Positions 8,159 to 15,855 of a stretch of DNA of 19,646 bases are shown in pieces. How positions within the stretch are numbered: position 1 is the stretch's first letter; every line of letters starts with the position of its first letter. Below the pieces are notes generated by a model. It saw only the letters and a list, made by a program, of their open reading frames with translations, did not search any database and was not told the origin of the DNA. The stretch lies in NCBI GenBank assembly GCA_900766815.1, contig CAAFWV010000079.1:1-19646 (forward strand), in the 5' to 3' direction. The translations under genes and the position numbers were made by a program. The DNA comes from Lachnospiraceae bacterium. Lineage in GTDB: Bacteria > Bacillota > Clostridia > Lachnospirales > Lachnospiraceae.

Positions 8159-9388
8159 TCACGAACCTGCAGCCGTCCGAATCTGTCTTTCGACTTCACT
8201 TGTATCTGTGACCACGGCATCTATCCTACCATCCTTAACATATATACTTATCTCATCACCGGACTTAAGCTTATGTACGGATGAGATATTGACTCCCTTA
8301 CACTCCGTATAGCTATAGCCCTGACTGAGCTTATCAAGAGGAGACAGTCCGTTTAATCCGGCTGCAAGTATCCGAAGTCTTCCCGAATAATCCTCGAGAG
8401 CCCTTCTCATGGCTAATCCAAGCTTATCCTCCATATACAGAAGCTCTGTCTTGGTATTATTAAGCCTGTGTCTCGGAGAGTTGACCGTAAGCGACTTGTA
8501 ATACGACTCTACCCTAAGCCTGCACATATATATCTTGGACTGCATGAGATTACCGAGTCTCACTACGTCACTGTCAAGCTCTCTAATAAGGCTTCTCACA
8601 TCCATTGTAGCAAGTGCTGCAGCAGCCGAGGGAGTCTCAGCCCTTACATCAGCCACATAGTCCGCTATAGTCACATCAGTTTCATGTCCTACTGCAGATA
8701 TGACAGGAATGGGACTGTTGAATATTGCCCTTGCCACTATCTCTTCATTGAAGGCCCAGAGGTCTTCTATGGAACCGCCGCCACGACCTGCAATAATTAC
8801 ATCCACACCATATTCGGCCAGGGCTTCTATTCCTGCTGCAATGGTTTCTGCAGCACCCTCACCCTGAACCTTGGCAGGATATAATACTATCTGTATATAT
8901 GGGTCTCTGTTTTTGGCTACACTGATTATATCTCTGATTGCGGCACCCGTTTCAGCGGTGACCACACCCAGTATTCGCACTTTTGCCGGAAGGGGACGCT
9001 TATATTCCTCAGCGAAGAGTCCCTCCTCCTCAAGCTGACTCTTAAGGAGTCTGAATCTCTGATAGAGGTCTCCTATTCCGTCCTCGACGATGCGGTTAGC
9101 GTAGAGCTGGTATTTGCCGTCTCTTTCATAGGTATCCACGCGGCCCGAAACGACCACCTGCATTCCTTCCTTTAGAGAAAAAGATAAGCCTTTGCGACTG
9201 CCTGCGAACATCACGCAGGATATGGCGCTCTGCTTATCCTTCAGTGTAAAGTAGATATGTCCTGAAGCATGATACCTGCAATTGCTCACCTCTCCCTTGA
9301 CGGAGACAGCGCCAAGCAGGTAATCCTGCGTGAACATATTCTTAATATATGAATTTATCTGTGCAACTGTATATATTGAACCCGCCAT
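8159..9388 (-). CDS. xseA: Exodeoxyribonuclease VII large subunit
   Basis: XseA is the catalytic subunit of exonuclease VII, an ATP-independent nuclease of single-stranded DNA that works in repair and recombination. The 409-residue protein has an N-terminal OB-fold DNA-binding domain (about 1-100, with VKGEVSNCRYHASGHIYFTL). The catalytic domain carries GVVTAETGAA (141-150), GRGGGSIEDLWAFNEE (201-216) and SAVGHETDVTIADYVADVRA (231-250). A helical C-terminal region assembles with XseB. Length is normal. The ATG at 9386-9388 lacks a strong ribosome site and sits 23 bases after the nusB stop. The xseB start is 56 bases downstream. B. subtilis has folD between nusB and xseA; it is absent here. 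Confidence 0.96.
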   Translation of the reverse strand: MAGSIYTVAQINSYIKNMFTQDYLLGAVSVKGEVSNCRYHASGHIYFTLKDKQSAISCVMFAGSRKGLSFSLKEGMQVVVSGRVDTYERDGKYQLYANRIVEDGIGDLYQRFRLLKSQLEEEGLFAEEYKRPLPAKVRILGVVTAETGAAIRDIISVAKNRDPYIQIVLYPAKVQGEGAAETIAAGIEALAEYGVDVIIAGRGGGSIEDLWAFNEEIVARAIFNSPIPVISAVGHETDVTIADYVADVRAETPSAAAALATMDVRSLIRELDSDVVRLGNLMQSKIYMCRLRVESYYKSLTVNSPRHRLNNTKTELLYMEDKLGLAMRRALEDYSGRLRILAAGLNGLSPLDKLSQGYSYTECKGVNISSVHKLKSGDEISIYVKDGRIDAVVTDTSEVERQIRTAAGS

Positions 9389-9411
9389 ATGCCCAACTAA
9401 TTCTGCTCATC

Positions 9412-9813
9412 CTATTTGTGAAGCTTGGCCAGAACTCCGTTGATGAATGAGTATGACTGGTCCTGACCGAACTCCTTGGCAAGCTCTATTGCTTCATTAA
9501 GAGCTACATCCTCAGGAATGGTGTCATCAAATATCATCTCATATACACCAAGTCTCAGTATGGTTAAGTCGACCTTGGACATCCTGTCGATACTCCAGCC
9601 TTTGGCATTGCTGCTTATAAGCTCATCTATCTTATCAAGCTTATCAACCACTGCCTGGTATTTCTCTTCAATATATCTGCTCTCTTCCTCAGTGGTCTCA
9701 ACGTCCGATGTGGTGAAGAACAATTCCTTCTGCTCCTCCATCTCGACGCTGTCATTGAATTCTATTCTAAATAGGAGCTTAAATACCTGTTCGCGAAGCT
9801 TATGTCTACTCAT
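9412..9813 (-). CDS. nusB: Transcription antitermination factor NusB
   Basis: NusB pairs with NusE (ribosomal S10) on boxA RNA to form antitermination complexes on rRNA operons. The 133-residue, all-helical protein opens MSRHKLREQVFKLLFRIEF. Its C-terminal half has the family pattern WSIDRMSKVDLTILRLGVYE, PEDVALNEAIELAKEFG and SFINGVLAKL. Length and motifs are normal. Its ATG (9811-9813) overlaps the end of the upstream Asp23-family gene by 8 bases, so the two are probably translationally coupled. The gene order after the Asp23 protein matches B. subtilis yqhY-nusB. Confidence 0.96.
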   Translation of the reverse strand: MSRHKLREQVFKLLFRIEFNDSVEMEEQKELFFTTSDVETTEEESRYIEEKYQAVVDKLDKIDELISSNAKGWSIDRMSKVDLTILRLGVYEMIFDDTIPEDVALNEAIELAKEFGQDQSYSFINGVLAKLHK

Positions 9814-10186
9814 TCTTCTTACCCTTAAGCATATCTACACCGGCAATACGGACATTCACATTGACAACCTCAAGACCTGTCATGTTCTCAATAGTGGTCT
9901 TAACCTTGTCCTGAACCTTGGCACAGGTGCTTGGAATATTATGTCCGTAGTCCATTCTGAGTGACAGCTCAACCTTAACCTGACCATTGTCGATATCAAC
10001 CTTAACGCCCTTGGTTAAGGATCTGTAACCGACCTTGCTCATAAGCTCATTGCTGATATTGCCTGCCATGGATGTAATACCGTCAACCTCTGTTGCGGCA
10101 AGGCCTGCAATAATAGCAACAACATCATTGGCAATCTGAACCGAACCTAATGTATCTCTATTAAGATTAACTGCGTTGTTATCCAT
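9806..10186 (-). CDS. yqhY: Asp23/Gls24 family envelope-stress protein (YqhY-like)
   Basis: Members are small alpha/beta proteins, named from the alkaline shock protein of Staphylococcus. The B. subtilis YqhY paralogue, also next to nusB, is linked to lipid synthesis balance. The 126-residue product has the family core GSVQIANDVVAIIAGLAATEVDG, then AGNISNELMSK, a short beta region VKVDIDNGQVKVELSL, and the C-terminal VNVNVRIAGVDM. I chose ATG at 10184-10186 with GGAGG at its usual distance; a TTG 12 bases upstream overlaps that site. It is the first gene of the left-hand operon, with its own extended -10 promoter. The exact role is not known from sequence. Confidence 0.92.
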   Translation of the reverse strand: MDNNAVNLNRDTLGSVQIANDVVAIIAGLAATEVDGITSMAGNISNELMSKVGYRSLTKGVKVDIDNGQVKVELSLRMDYGHNIPSTCAKVQDKVKTTIENMTGLEVVNVNVRIAGVDMLKGKKNE

Positions 10187-10211
10187 ATGTACCTCCAAAT
10201 AAATGCACCTA

Positions 10212-10239
10212 ATTATACCATATTATCACTGTAAAGCAA
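10212..10239 (-). promoter_or_regulatory. Extended -10 promoter for the yqhY-nusB-xseAB-ispA-dxs operon
   Basis: The minus strand has a perfect TATAAT (10212-10217) preceded by TGG, an extended -10, and a weak TTGCTT -35 (10234-10239) 16 bases away. The -35 sits in the last codons of the transglutaminase gene, and the -10 follows its stop codon. Transcription would start near 10205, giving a leader of only about 20 bases that holds the GGAGG site. No terminator separates it from the upstream gene, so read-through is also possible. Confidence 0.65.
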
Positions 10240-11560
10240 ATACGAGCTTGCGGTTGTCATCCTCAAGCTGATATCGGATTTCCTTAGTATTCACGAGGTC
10301 GAATATCTTCTGATTGTCCACAAGGTCATGCGCTGCGGCCTGAAATACTGCATCATCAGCACACTTTACCACCAGTGCCTGTCTGCCCAGTGCTCTCTGT
10401 CCGTCAGCCATAGCCTTAACCGCATTGAAATCATAGCTCGTAAGATAGAGACCCTCTCTGACGTAATAATTATCAGCTATAGATGTAGCCGACGGCATTG
10501 CCACCACTGCCTCTGATGTATGAGTACGGCTCAATTCAGATAAGGGCACTAAGAGATAATCATAATTCATCTCCGGCATAAAGGCTACATAGCTTCCGTC
10601 TGGATTAGTATAAGAGGAATCTCCCCAGGTTGGGTCAACATAGTACCACTCCCCGTCTGCCATGCACATATTCCAGGCATGTCTCTCACCGCCGATAACC
10701 ACTCCGTTATCCAACGTACAGGGGATACCGAGGTCATTAAGCAGCCACTGGAAGGTCTTGGCATAGCCCTGACATACCGAGCTGTGATTCAGAAGAACGG
10801 ATATCACATTCTGATTGTCGGGTGAATTAAGATTATATTCCGTATTAAGGATTATGGTCTCATAGATATATTTTATTTTGTCATAATCACTTGCTGCAGG
10901 ATAGACATTCTTGAGGATGTCATTCTTGGCTTCCACGAGCTTGGGTTCAATCTCAGTCTTCGCGCTTTTGCTGTAAGTATAGCTACCGGTGAAAGCTATT
11001 CTCTTAAGTACGTTGCCCTGGCTGTATTTGGTGCAGCGGTAACCGTTCACGTAGAATATCTCGGGATGGTCGGCAAGCACTGCATTGAATATCTTGTCAA
11101 TCAGCTTCTCATCCATGGTTGGCATTGTGACGCCTTCATCATATCCGACTATGGCCCTGAAGATTACATCATATACCTTGCGCTCGTTCTCAGAGAGCTG
11201 ATTATAATAATAAGAATTCTTATTATGTGTTACGACATCAGTCTCTTCGGATTCAGATGCATCGCTCTCTGATTCCGGGTCGTCCCCTGCTTCCTCGGCC
11301 TCAGCCTCTTCCTCCATCTCCTCACTCCACTCCTCTTCTGTGGTTTCAACTATATTCTCCACATAGGCAGAGGCATTCTCAATCGGAGCAAGGTCAGGTG
11401 TAACAACAGGCTCCTCGTCGGTGGCTTCTGTAATAATAAGGCTTTCCACCTCCTCAGAGTTCACCGTGTCGTCAAAGTTCACACCCATATAGGCCGCATA
11501 TCCAATTACACCTACGAGTATACCGACAGATACACCCAGAATCGCAAGCAATTTTTTCAT
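10226..11560 (-). CDS. Membrane-anchored transglutaminase-like protein
   Basis: The 444-residue protein begins with a signal anchor (MKKLLAILGV then hydrophobic to about residue 25, with no lipobox cysteine). A long acidic low-complexity linker follows (about 46-108, mainly Glu, Asp and Ser). The transglutaminase-like core has a full papain-like triad: Cys263 in SVCQGYAKTF, His294 in ERHAWNM and Asp309 in YYVDPTW. The C-terminal about 110 residues match nothing I recognise. Such extracellular proteins in Firmicutes are usually peptidases or of unknown substrate; this one should face outward, with the linker spanning the wall. ATG at 11558-11560 lies 3 bases after the prfC stop without a clear ribosome site, so translation may depend on prfC. 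Function on peptidoglycan or surface protein is inference. Confidence 0.88.
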   Translation of the reverse strand: MKKLLAILGVSVGILVGVIGYAAYMGVNFDDTVNSEEVESLIITEATDEEPVVTPDLAPIENASAYVENIVETTEEEWSEEMEEEAEAEEAGDDPESESDASESEETDVVTHNKNSYYYNQLSENERKVYDVIFRAIVGYDEGVTMPTMDEKLIDKIFNAVLADHPEIFYVNGYRCTKYSQGNVLKRIAFTGSYTYSKSAKTEIEPKLVEAKNDILKNVYPAASDYDKIKYIYETIILNTEYNLNSPDNQNVISVLLNHSSVCQGYAKTFQWLLNDLGIPCTLDNGVVIGGERHAWNMCMADGEWYYVDPTWGDSSYTNPDGSYVAFMPEMNYDYLLVPLSELSRTHTSEAVVAMPSATSIADNYYVREGLYLTSYDFNAVKAMADGQRALGRQALVVKCADDAVFQAAAHDLVDNQKIFDLVNTKEIRYQLEDDNRKLVFALQ

Positions 11561-11563
11561 AGA

Positions 11564-13156
11564 TTACATATTACCGAATTCGGACAGCTCAAGACCCGGA
11601 TTCCTGTCAAGCACCATACCCACACTCCAGGCATTAATGAATAACAGAAGCGGATTCTCCTTAAGGTCCACAATCTTCTTCATGTCAGAGGTTCCCGATA
11701 TCTTATCAAGCGGTGTATCGCTGCTGACTACCCACCTGATATGCTCATACGGAAGCGGCTCTAACTTAATCTCAACATTATATTCACTCTCAAGTCTGTA
11801 CTTGAGTACATCAAACTGAAGCACACCTACTACGCCCACGATTATCTCTTCAAGACCGCTGTTGAACTCCTTGAATATCTGGATGGCACCCTCCTGAGCT
11901 ATCTGGTTGACACCCTTAACGAACTGCTTACGCTTCATGGTATCAATCTGTCTTACCCTGGCGAAGTGCTCGGGAGCGAAGGTCGGAATACCTTCATACA
12001 TTATATCATCCTTTGGTGCGCAGATGGTATCTCCGATTGAGAATATACCCGGGTCGAACACACCGATGATATCTCCCGCATAGGCTTCGTCCAGAATGGT
12101 TCTTGAGTCTGCCATTATCTGCTGGGGCTGGCTGAGTCTTAAGCTTCTGTTGCCCTGCACATGCTTATATTCCCTGTCTGCCTCGAACTTGCCGCTGCAG
12201 ATTCTCATGAAGGCTATCCTGTCTCGATGAGCCTTATTCATATTGGCCTGAATCTTGAATACGAAGGCCGAGAAATCATTCTCAACAGGGTCTATTATCT
12301 CTCCCTTGGAGCGTCTCGGAAGCGGAGTTGTTGTCATCTCCAGGAAATAATTCAGGAATATCTCAACTCCGAAGTTGGTGAGAGCCGAACCGAAGAATAC
12401 AGGTGTAAGCTTACCCTTCTGTACCTCTTCAAGGTCATACTCTGCGCTCGCACCATCGAGCAGCTCTATCTCATCACTTAAGATGTCATATCTTTCCTCG
12501 CCTATAGCCTCAATGCAGGCATCCCTGTCTGAGAGCGGGATAGTCTTGGATTCACCCTCCTTGGTACCCTTCTGGGTATCTGAATATGTTATGATGCCCT
12601 CCTTCTGCCTGTCATATACACCCTTGAAGCCCTTACCGCAGCCTAGAGGCCAGTTAATGGGACAGGTCGCAATACCGAGCTCCTTCTCTATCTCGTCTAA
12701 GAGCTCGAAGGTATCATTGGCATCCCTGTCAAGCTTGTTGATGAAGGTAAAGATTGGTATACCTCTCATACCGCAGACCTTGAACAGTTTTCTGGTCTGA
12801 GCCTCCACACCCTTGCTTGCATCTATTACCATGACTGCACTGTCGGCAGCCATCAGTGTTCTGTAGGTATCCTCCGAGAAGTCTTGGTGACCCGGAGTAT
12901 CCAGAATGTTGATGCACTTACCGTTATATTTGAACTGGAGAACTGATGATGTAACAGAGATACCTCTCTCCTTCTCTATTTCCATCCAGTCAGACACCGC
13001 GTGCTTGGCTGTAGCCTTACCTTTAACGGAGCCTGCCGTATTGATGGCTCCGCCATAGAGCAGGAATTTCTCAGTCAGAGTGGTTTTACCGGCATCGGGG
13101 TGAGATATGATGGCGAAGGTTCGCCTCTTGTTGATTTCTTCTTGATAATTACCCAT
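11564..13156 (-). CDS. prfC: Peptide chain release factor 3
   Basis: RF3 is a GTPase that removes RF1 and RF2 from the ribosome after peptide release. The 530-residue protein has G1 SHPDAGKTT (18-26), the switch-I region EKERGISVTSSV, G3 DTPGHQDF (86-93) and G4 NKLDRDA (140-146), followed by elongation-factor-like domains II and III. QANMNKAHRDR and PTFAPEHFARVR are typical RF3 segments. I chose ATG at 13154-13156 (MGNYQEEINKRRTF) because AGAGGAAA lies just upstream. A longer reading to 13204 would translate the pnp terminator hairpin and is rejected. The ribosome site directly follows that terminator's U-run, and I see no prfC promoter between them. Confidence 0.96.
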   Translation of the reverse strand: MGNYQEEINKRRTFAIISHPDAGKTTLTEKFLLYGGAINTAGSVKGKATAKHAVSDWMEIEKERGISVTSSVLQFKYNGKCINILDTPGHQDFSEDTYRTLMAADSAVMVIDASKGVEAQTRKLFKVCGMRGIPIFTFINKLDRDANDTFELLDEIEKELGIATCPINWPLGCGKGFKGVYDRQKEGIITYSDTQKGTKEGESKTIPLSDRDACIEAIGEERYDILSDEIELLDGASAEYDLEEVQKGKLTPVFFGSALTNFGVEIFLNYFLEMTTTPLPRRSKGEIIDPVENDFSAFVFKIQANMNKAHRDRIAFMRICSGKFEADREYKHVQGNRSLRLSQPQQIMADSRTILDEAYAGDIIGVFDPGIFSIGDTICAPKDDIMYEGIPTFAPEHFARVRQIDTMKRKQFVKGVNQIAQEGAIQIFKEFNSGLEEIIVGVVGVLQFDVLKYRLESEYNVEIKLEPLPYEHIRWVVSSDTPLDKISGTSDMKKIVDLKENPLLLFINAWSVGMVLDRNPGLELSEFGNM

Positions 13157-13166
13157 AATTTCCTCT

Positions 13167-13196
13167 AAAAAAGCCCGGATATTACTATCCGGGCTT
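13167..13196 (-). terminator. Rho-independent terminator after pnp
   Basis: Thirteen bases after the pnp stop codon the transcript forms a perfect 11-bp stem. AAGCCCGGATA pairs with TATCCGGGCTT around a four-base loop (13182-13185). The run of T's (six in all, two of them in the stem) ends at 13167. The next bases on the same strand are the prfC ribosome site. Structure and U-run are both textbook. Confidence 0.92.
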
Positions 13197-13208
13197 GTGA
13201 ACAAAAGA

Positions 13209-15299
13209 TTACTGCTGAGCTACATCCTTCATAGAGAAGCTGATTCTGCCCATCTTGTCCTTGCCAAGGCAAACAACTGTAACAGTATCGCCAAGTGTAA
13301 GAACATCCTCAACGTGGTTGATTCTCTCCTTGCAGATCTTAGAGATGTGAACCATACCTTCCTTGCCCGGAGCAAACTCTACGAATGCACCGAACTCCTT
13401 GATGCTTACAACCTTGCCCTTGAAGATCTGACCCTGTTCGAAGTCTGTTGTGATGATCTTGATCATCTCAACTGCCTCATCCATCTTGTCAGCCTCAGTA
13501 CCGCATACAGATACGTTACCGTCATCTGTAATATCAATCTTAACACCTGTACGTGCGATAATCTCGTTGATTGTCTTACCTCTCTGACCAACAACATCAC
13601 CGATCTTCTCAGGATCGATCTGGAGGCTGATAATCTTAGGAGCGAACTCTCCAACCTCAGGTCTCGGCTCACTGATAGCCTTCTTCATACAGTTGTCCAT
13701 GATGAAGAGTCTTGCTTCACGACATCTTGCGATAGCACCCTCAACGATAGGACGTGTAAGACCATGAATCTTGATATCCATCTGGATTGCTGTGATACCC
13801 TCTGTTGTACCTGTTACCTTGAAGTCCATGTCTCCGAAGAAGTCCTCAAGACCCTGGATATCTGTAAGAAGTACGAAATCATCATCTGTATCACCTGTTA
13901 CAAGACCACAGCTGATTCCTGCAACCATCTTCTTAATCGGAACACCTGCAGCCATGAGTGACATACATGATGCACAGGTTGAAGCCATTGATGTAGAACC
14001 GTTTGACTCGAAGGTCTCAGATACGGTTCTGATTGCATAAGGGAATTCCTCTTCGCTTGGAAGCACTGCAATAAGTGCTCTCTCTGCTAAGGCACCGTGT
14101 CCAATCTCTCTACGTCCAGGACCACGGCTGACCTTGGTCTCACCTACTGAATATGCAGGGAAGTTGTACTGGTGCATATATCTCTTGCATGTCTCATTGC
14201 TGTCAAGACCGTCAATCTTCTGCATCTCTGACAGAGGAGCAAGAGTTGTTACGTTACATATCTGTGTCTGTCCTCTTGTGAACATAGCCGAACCATGAAC
14301 ACGGGGAATGATATCAACCTCTGCTGCAAGAGGTCTAATCTCTGTAATCTGTCTTCCGTCGGGACGCTTGTGGTCCTTAAGAATCATCTTACGAACTGTC
14401 TTCTTCTGATACTGATATACAGCGTCATCTACGAGAGCAAGCCACTCCTCGTTATCAGCGAAAGCCTCACTTAACTTCTCCTTGATTACGCGGATATTCT
14501 CTTCTCTAACCTGCTTCTCATCTGTGAATACTGCTTCTTCCATCTCAAGAGGAGGAACGATTCTCTTAATCTCGTCCATAAGCTCCTCAGGAATAGCACA
14601 GCTTACATATTCATGCTTAGGCTTACCGCACTCAGCTACCATCTTATTGATGAAGGCGATAACCTCTTGGTTAACTGCATGAGCCTTGTAGATTGCATCA
14701 ATCATGGTTGCCTCAGGAATCTCATTGGCACCTGCCTCAATCATGATTACCTTCTCTGATGTAGAAGCAACTGTAAGATTAAGGTCACCCTTCTTCCACT
14801 GCTCCTGTGAAGGATTGATGATGAGTTCTCCGTCAATCATACCCACCTGTGTGGTTGCACATGGACCGTCAAAAGGAATATCTGAAATTGATGTAGCAAT
14901 AGCTGCACCAAGCATAGCCACGAGCTCAGGTCTGCACTCAGGATCTACTGACATAACCATATTGTTAAGTGTTACATCATTTCTGTAATCCTTAGGGAAG
15001 AGAGGTCTCATGGGACGGTCGATTACACGGCTTGTAAGAACCGCATTCTCGCTTGCCTTACCCTCACGCTTGTTGAAGCCTCCGGGAATCTTGCCTACCG
15101 CATACATCTTCTCTTCATACTCAACTGAGAGAGGGAAGAAATCGATACCGTCTCTCGGCTTCTCTGAAGCTGTTGCTGTAGATAATACTGTTGTGTCACC
15201 ATAGTGCATGAATGCACATCCGTTAGCCTGCTTACCTACTCTTCCTATATCAACAGAAAGTGTACGTCCGGCAAGCTCCATGGAAAATGTCTTGTACAT
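13209..15299 (-). CDS. pnp: Polyribonucleotide nucleotidyltransferase (PNPase)
   Basis: PNPase is a phosphate-dependent 3'-5' exoribonuclease that forms a trimeric ring and drives mRNA decay. The 696-residue protein has two RNase PH-like domains (about 1-220 and 310-540). FTRGQTQ and SRGPGRREIGHGALAERAL contribute to phosphate and RNA binding. DIQGLED (480-486) and GDMDFKVTGT (489-498) carry the metal-binding catalytic aspartates. A KH domain with VVGQRGKTINEI (about 557-622) and a C-terminal S1 domain (623-696) follow. Length is normal. The ATG at 15297-15299 has AGGAGAA (15304-15310). It follows rpsO across a 201-base gap with three stem-loops and no convincing promoter, so expression probably depends on read-through from rpsO and RNA processing. 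Confidence 0.97.
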   Translation of the reverse strand: MYKTFSMELAGRTLSVDIGRVGKQANGCAFMHYGDTTVLSTATASEKPRDGIDFFPLSVEYEEKMYAVGKIPGGFNKREGKASENAVLTSRVIDRPMRPLFPKDYRNDVTLNNMVMSVDPECRPELVAMLGAAIATSISDIPFDGPCATTQVGMIDGELIINPSQEQWKKGDLNLTVASTSEKVIMIEAGANEIPEATMIDAIYKAHAVNQEVIAFINKMVAECGKPKHEYVSCAIPEELMDEIKRIVPPLEMEEAVFTDEKQVREENIRVIKEKLSEAFADNEEWLALVDDAVYQYQKKTVRKMILKDHKRPDGRQITEIRPLAAEVDIIPRVHGSAMFTRGQTQICNVTTLAPLSEMQKIDGLDSNETCKRYMHQYNFPAYSVGETKVSRGPGRREIGHGALAERALIAVLPSEEEFPYAIRTVSETFESNGSTSMASTCASCMSLMAAGVPIKKMVAGISCGLVTGDTDDDFVLLTDIQGLEDFFGDMDFKVTGTTEGITAIQMDIKIHGLTRPIVEGAIARCREARLFIMDNCMKKAISEPRPEVGEFAPKIISLQIDPEKIGDVVGQRGKTINEIIARTGVKIDITDDGNVSVCGTEADKMDEAVEMIKIITTDFEQGQIFKGKVVSIKEFGAFVEFAPGKEGMVHISKICKERINHVEDVLTLGDTVTVVCLGKDKMGRISFSMKDVAQQ

Positions 15300-15332
15300 A
15301 ATGTTCTCCTTTTCCTTAGAATATATTTCTTA

Positions 15333-15415
15333 GGTAGAAGAACCGAAACTACTGATGAAGGAATAAACTATTTTCTTTTTTATTCACTCATCAGTGGTCT
15401 CGCTTTTCTTCTACC
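15333..15415 (-). promoter_or_regulatory. Long stem-loop in the pnp leader (candidate RNase III/PNPase control element)
   Basis: The minus-strand RNA folds into one long hairpin. Ten perfect outer pairs join 15406-15415 (GGTAGAAGAA in the RNA) with 15333-15342 (TTCTTCTACC). After a two-base bulge (15404-15405), 15379-15403 pairs with 15343-15367. By hand count this inner part has 20 Watson-Crick pairs, two G-U pairs and three mismatches. The loop is 11 bases (15368-15378). There is no U-run, and the structure ends 22 bases upstream of the pnp ribosome site. In E. coli a comparable leader duplex is cut by RNase III and then used by PNPase to repress its own mRNA; the same role here is inference. 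Confidence 0.75.
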
Positions 15416-15426
15416 ACAGTTACCAT

Positions 15427-15449
15427 AAAAAAAGCTGACGTTTGTCAGC
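15427..15449 (-). terminator. Rho-independent terminator between rpsO and pnp
   Basis: The minus strand gives GCTGAC (15444-15449), loop AAAC, GTCAGC (15434-15439), then seven T's (15427-15433). The stem is only 6 bp, so it is likely leaky, which would fit a pnp gene that has no visible promoter of its own. Confidence 0.8.
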
Positions 15450-15459
15450 AGAAATACAC

Positions 15460-15488
15460 CTCGCGAGAAGTGAATCACTTCCCGCGAG
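15460..15488 (-). promoter_or_regulatory. Strong 13-bp stem-loop just after rpsO
   Basis: Twelve bases after the rpsO stop, 15476-15488 pairs with 15460-15472 around a 3-base loop (12 Watson-Crick pairs and one G-U). There is no U-run directly after it; the terminator hairpin follows 10 bases later. It could protect the 3' end of rpsO mRNA or be a processing site. Its upstream edge (15484-15492) is also perfectly complementary over 9 bases to part of the pnp leader (15395-15403). Confidence 0.75.
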
Positions 15489-15500
15489 ACCATTCTTTAA

Positions 15501-15767
15501 TTATCTTCTGATTCCAAGCTTCTCAATTAAAGCTCTGTAACCCTCAAGGTCTGTCTTCATAAGGTAATCAAGAAGACCACGTCTCTGACCGATCATCTTG
15601 TACATACCACGTCTTGAGTGATGATCCTTGGGATTCTCCTTCAGATGCTCTGTGAGCTCTGCGATACGTGCAGAAAGAATAGCGATCTGAACCTCAGGTG
15701 AACCTGTGTCGCCGGGCTTTCTTCCATACTCGTTGATAATTGCTGTTTTCTTCTCTTTAGAAATCAT
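15501..15767 (-). CDS. rpsO: 30S ribosomal protein S15
   Basis: S15 binds the central domain of 16S rRNA early in 30S assembly and helps form an inter-subunit bridge. The 88-residue protein has the normal length and all family landmarks: GDTGSPEVQIAILSARI (19-35), LTEHLKENPKDHHSRRG (38-54), and the C-terminal RRGLLDYLMKTDLEGYRALI. The start is ATG at 15765-15767 with AAGGAG upstream. A consensus-like promoter and a structured leader of about 80 bases precede it, and a double stem-loop with terminator follows. In many bacteria S15 represses its own translation by binding such a leader. Confidence 0.98.
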   Translation of the reverse strand: MISKEKKTAIINEYGRKPGDTGSPEVQIAILSARIAELTEHLKENPKDHHSRRGMYKMIGQRRGLLDYLMKTDLEGYRALIEKLGIRR

Positions 15768-15800
15768 TGTTTCTCTCCTTTATCTTCTATTCACTACACA

Positions 15801-15832
15801 CTTAGACAGGGTTGGAGTCTCCGCAACCTAAG
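15801..15832 (-). promoter_or_regulatory. Stem-loop in the rpsO leader, candidate S15 binding site
   Basis: The leader RNA contains CTTAG (15828-15832) pairing with CTAAG (15801-15805), then GTTG/CAAC, and a GC-rich tip around GGAGACTCC, with a 5-base bulge on the 3' side. It lies in the middle of the leader, about 35 bases from the start codon. S15 leaders in other bacteria bind S15 through short G-U/G-C elements in similarly compact folds. I cannot assign this one to a known structural class by eye. Confidence 0.4.
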
Positions 15833-15855
15833 CATGAGCACACACATACTGTTGA

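Noticed and set aside
12729..12917. A 62-codon minus-strand frame inside prfC.
   Set aside because: It lies out of frame within the conserved GTPase domain of prfC and has no ribosome site or homology.
13157..13204. A 16-codon N-terminal extension of prfC.
   Set aside because: It would translate through the pnp terminator hairpin and U-run. The downstream ATG has an excellent ribosome site and gives the usual RF3 start.
13197..13961. A 254-codon open frame on the plus strand, antisense to pnp.
   Set aside because: It is the shadow of a highly conserved, biased coding frame. It has no ribosome site or recognisable domain, and the pnp protein on the other strand is certain.
15333..15415. The pnp leader inverted repeat as a MITE or other mobile element.
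   Set aside because: There is no visible target-site duplication and the position is typical of pnp leader control elements. A genome-wide copy search could still reopen this.
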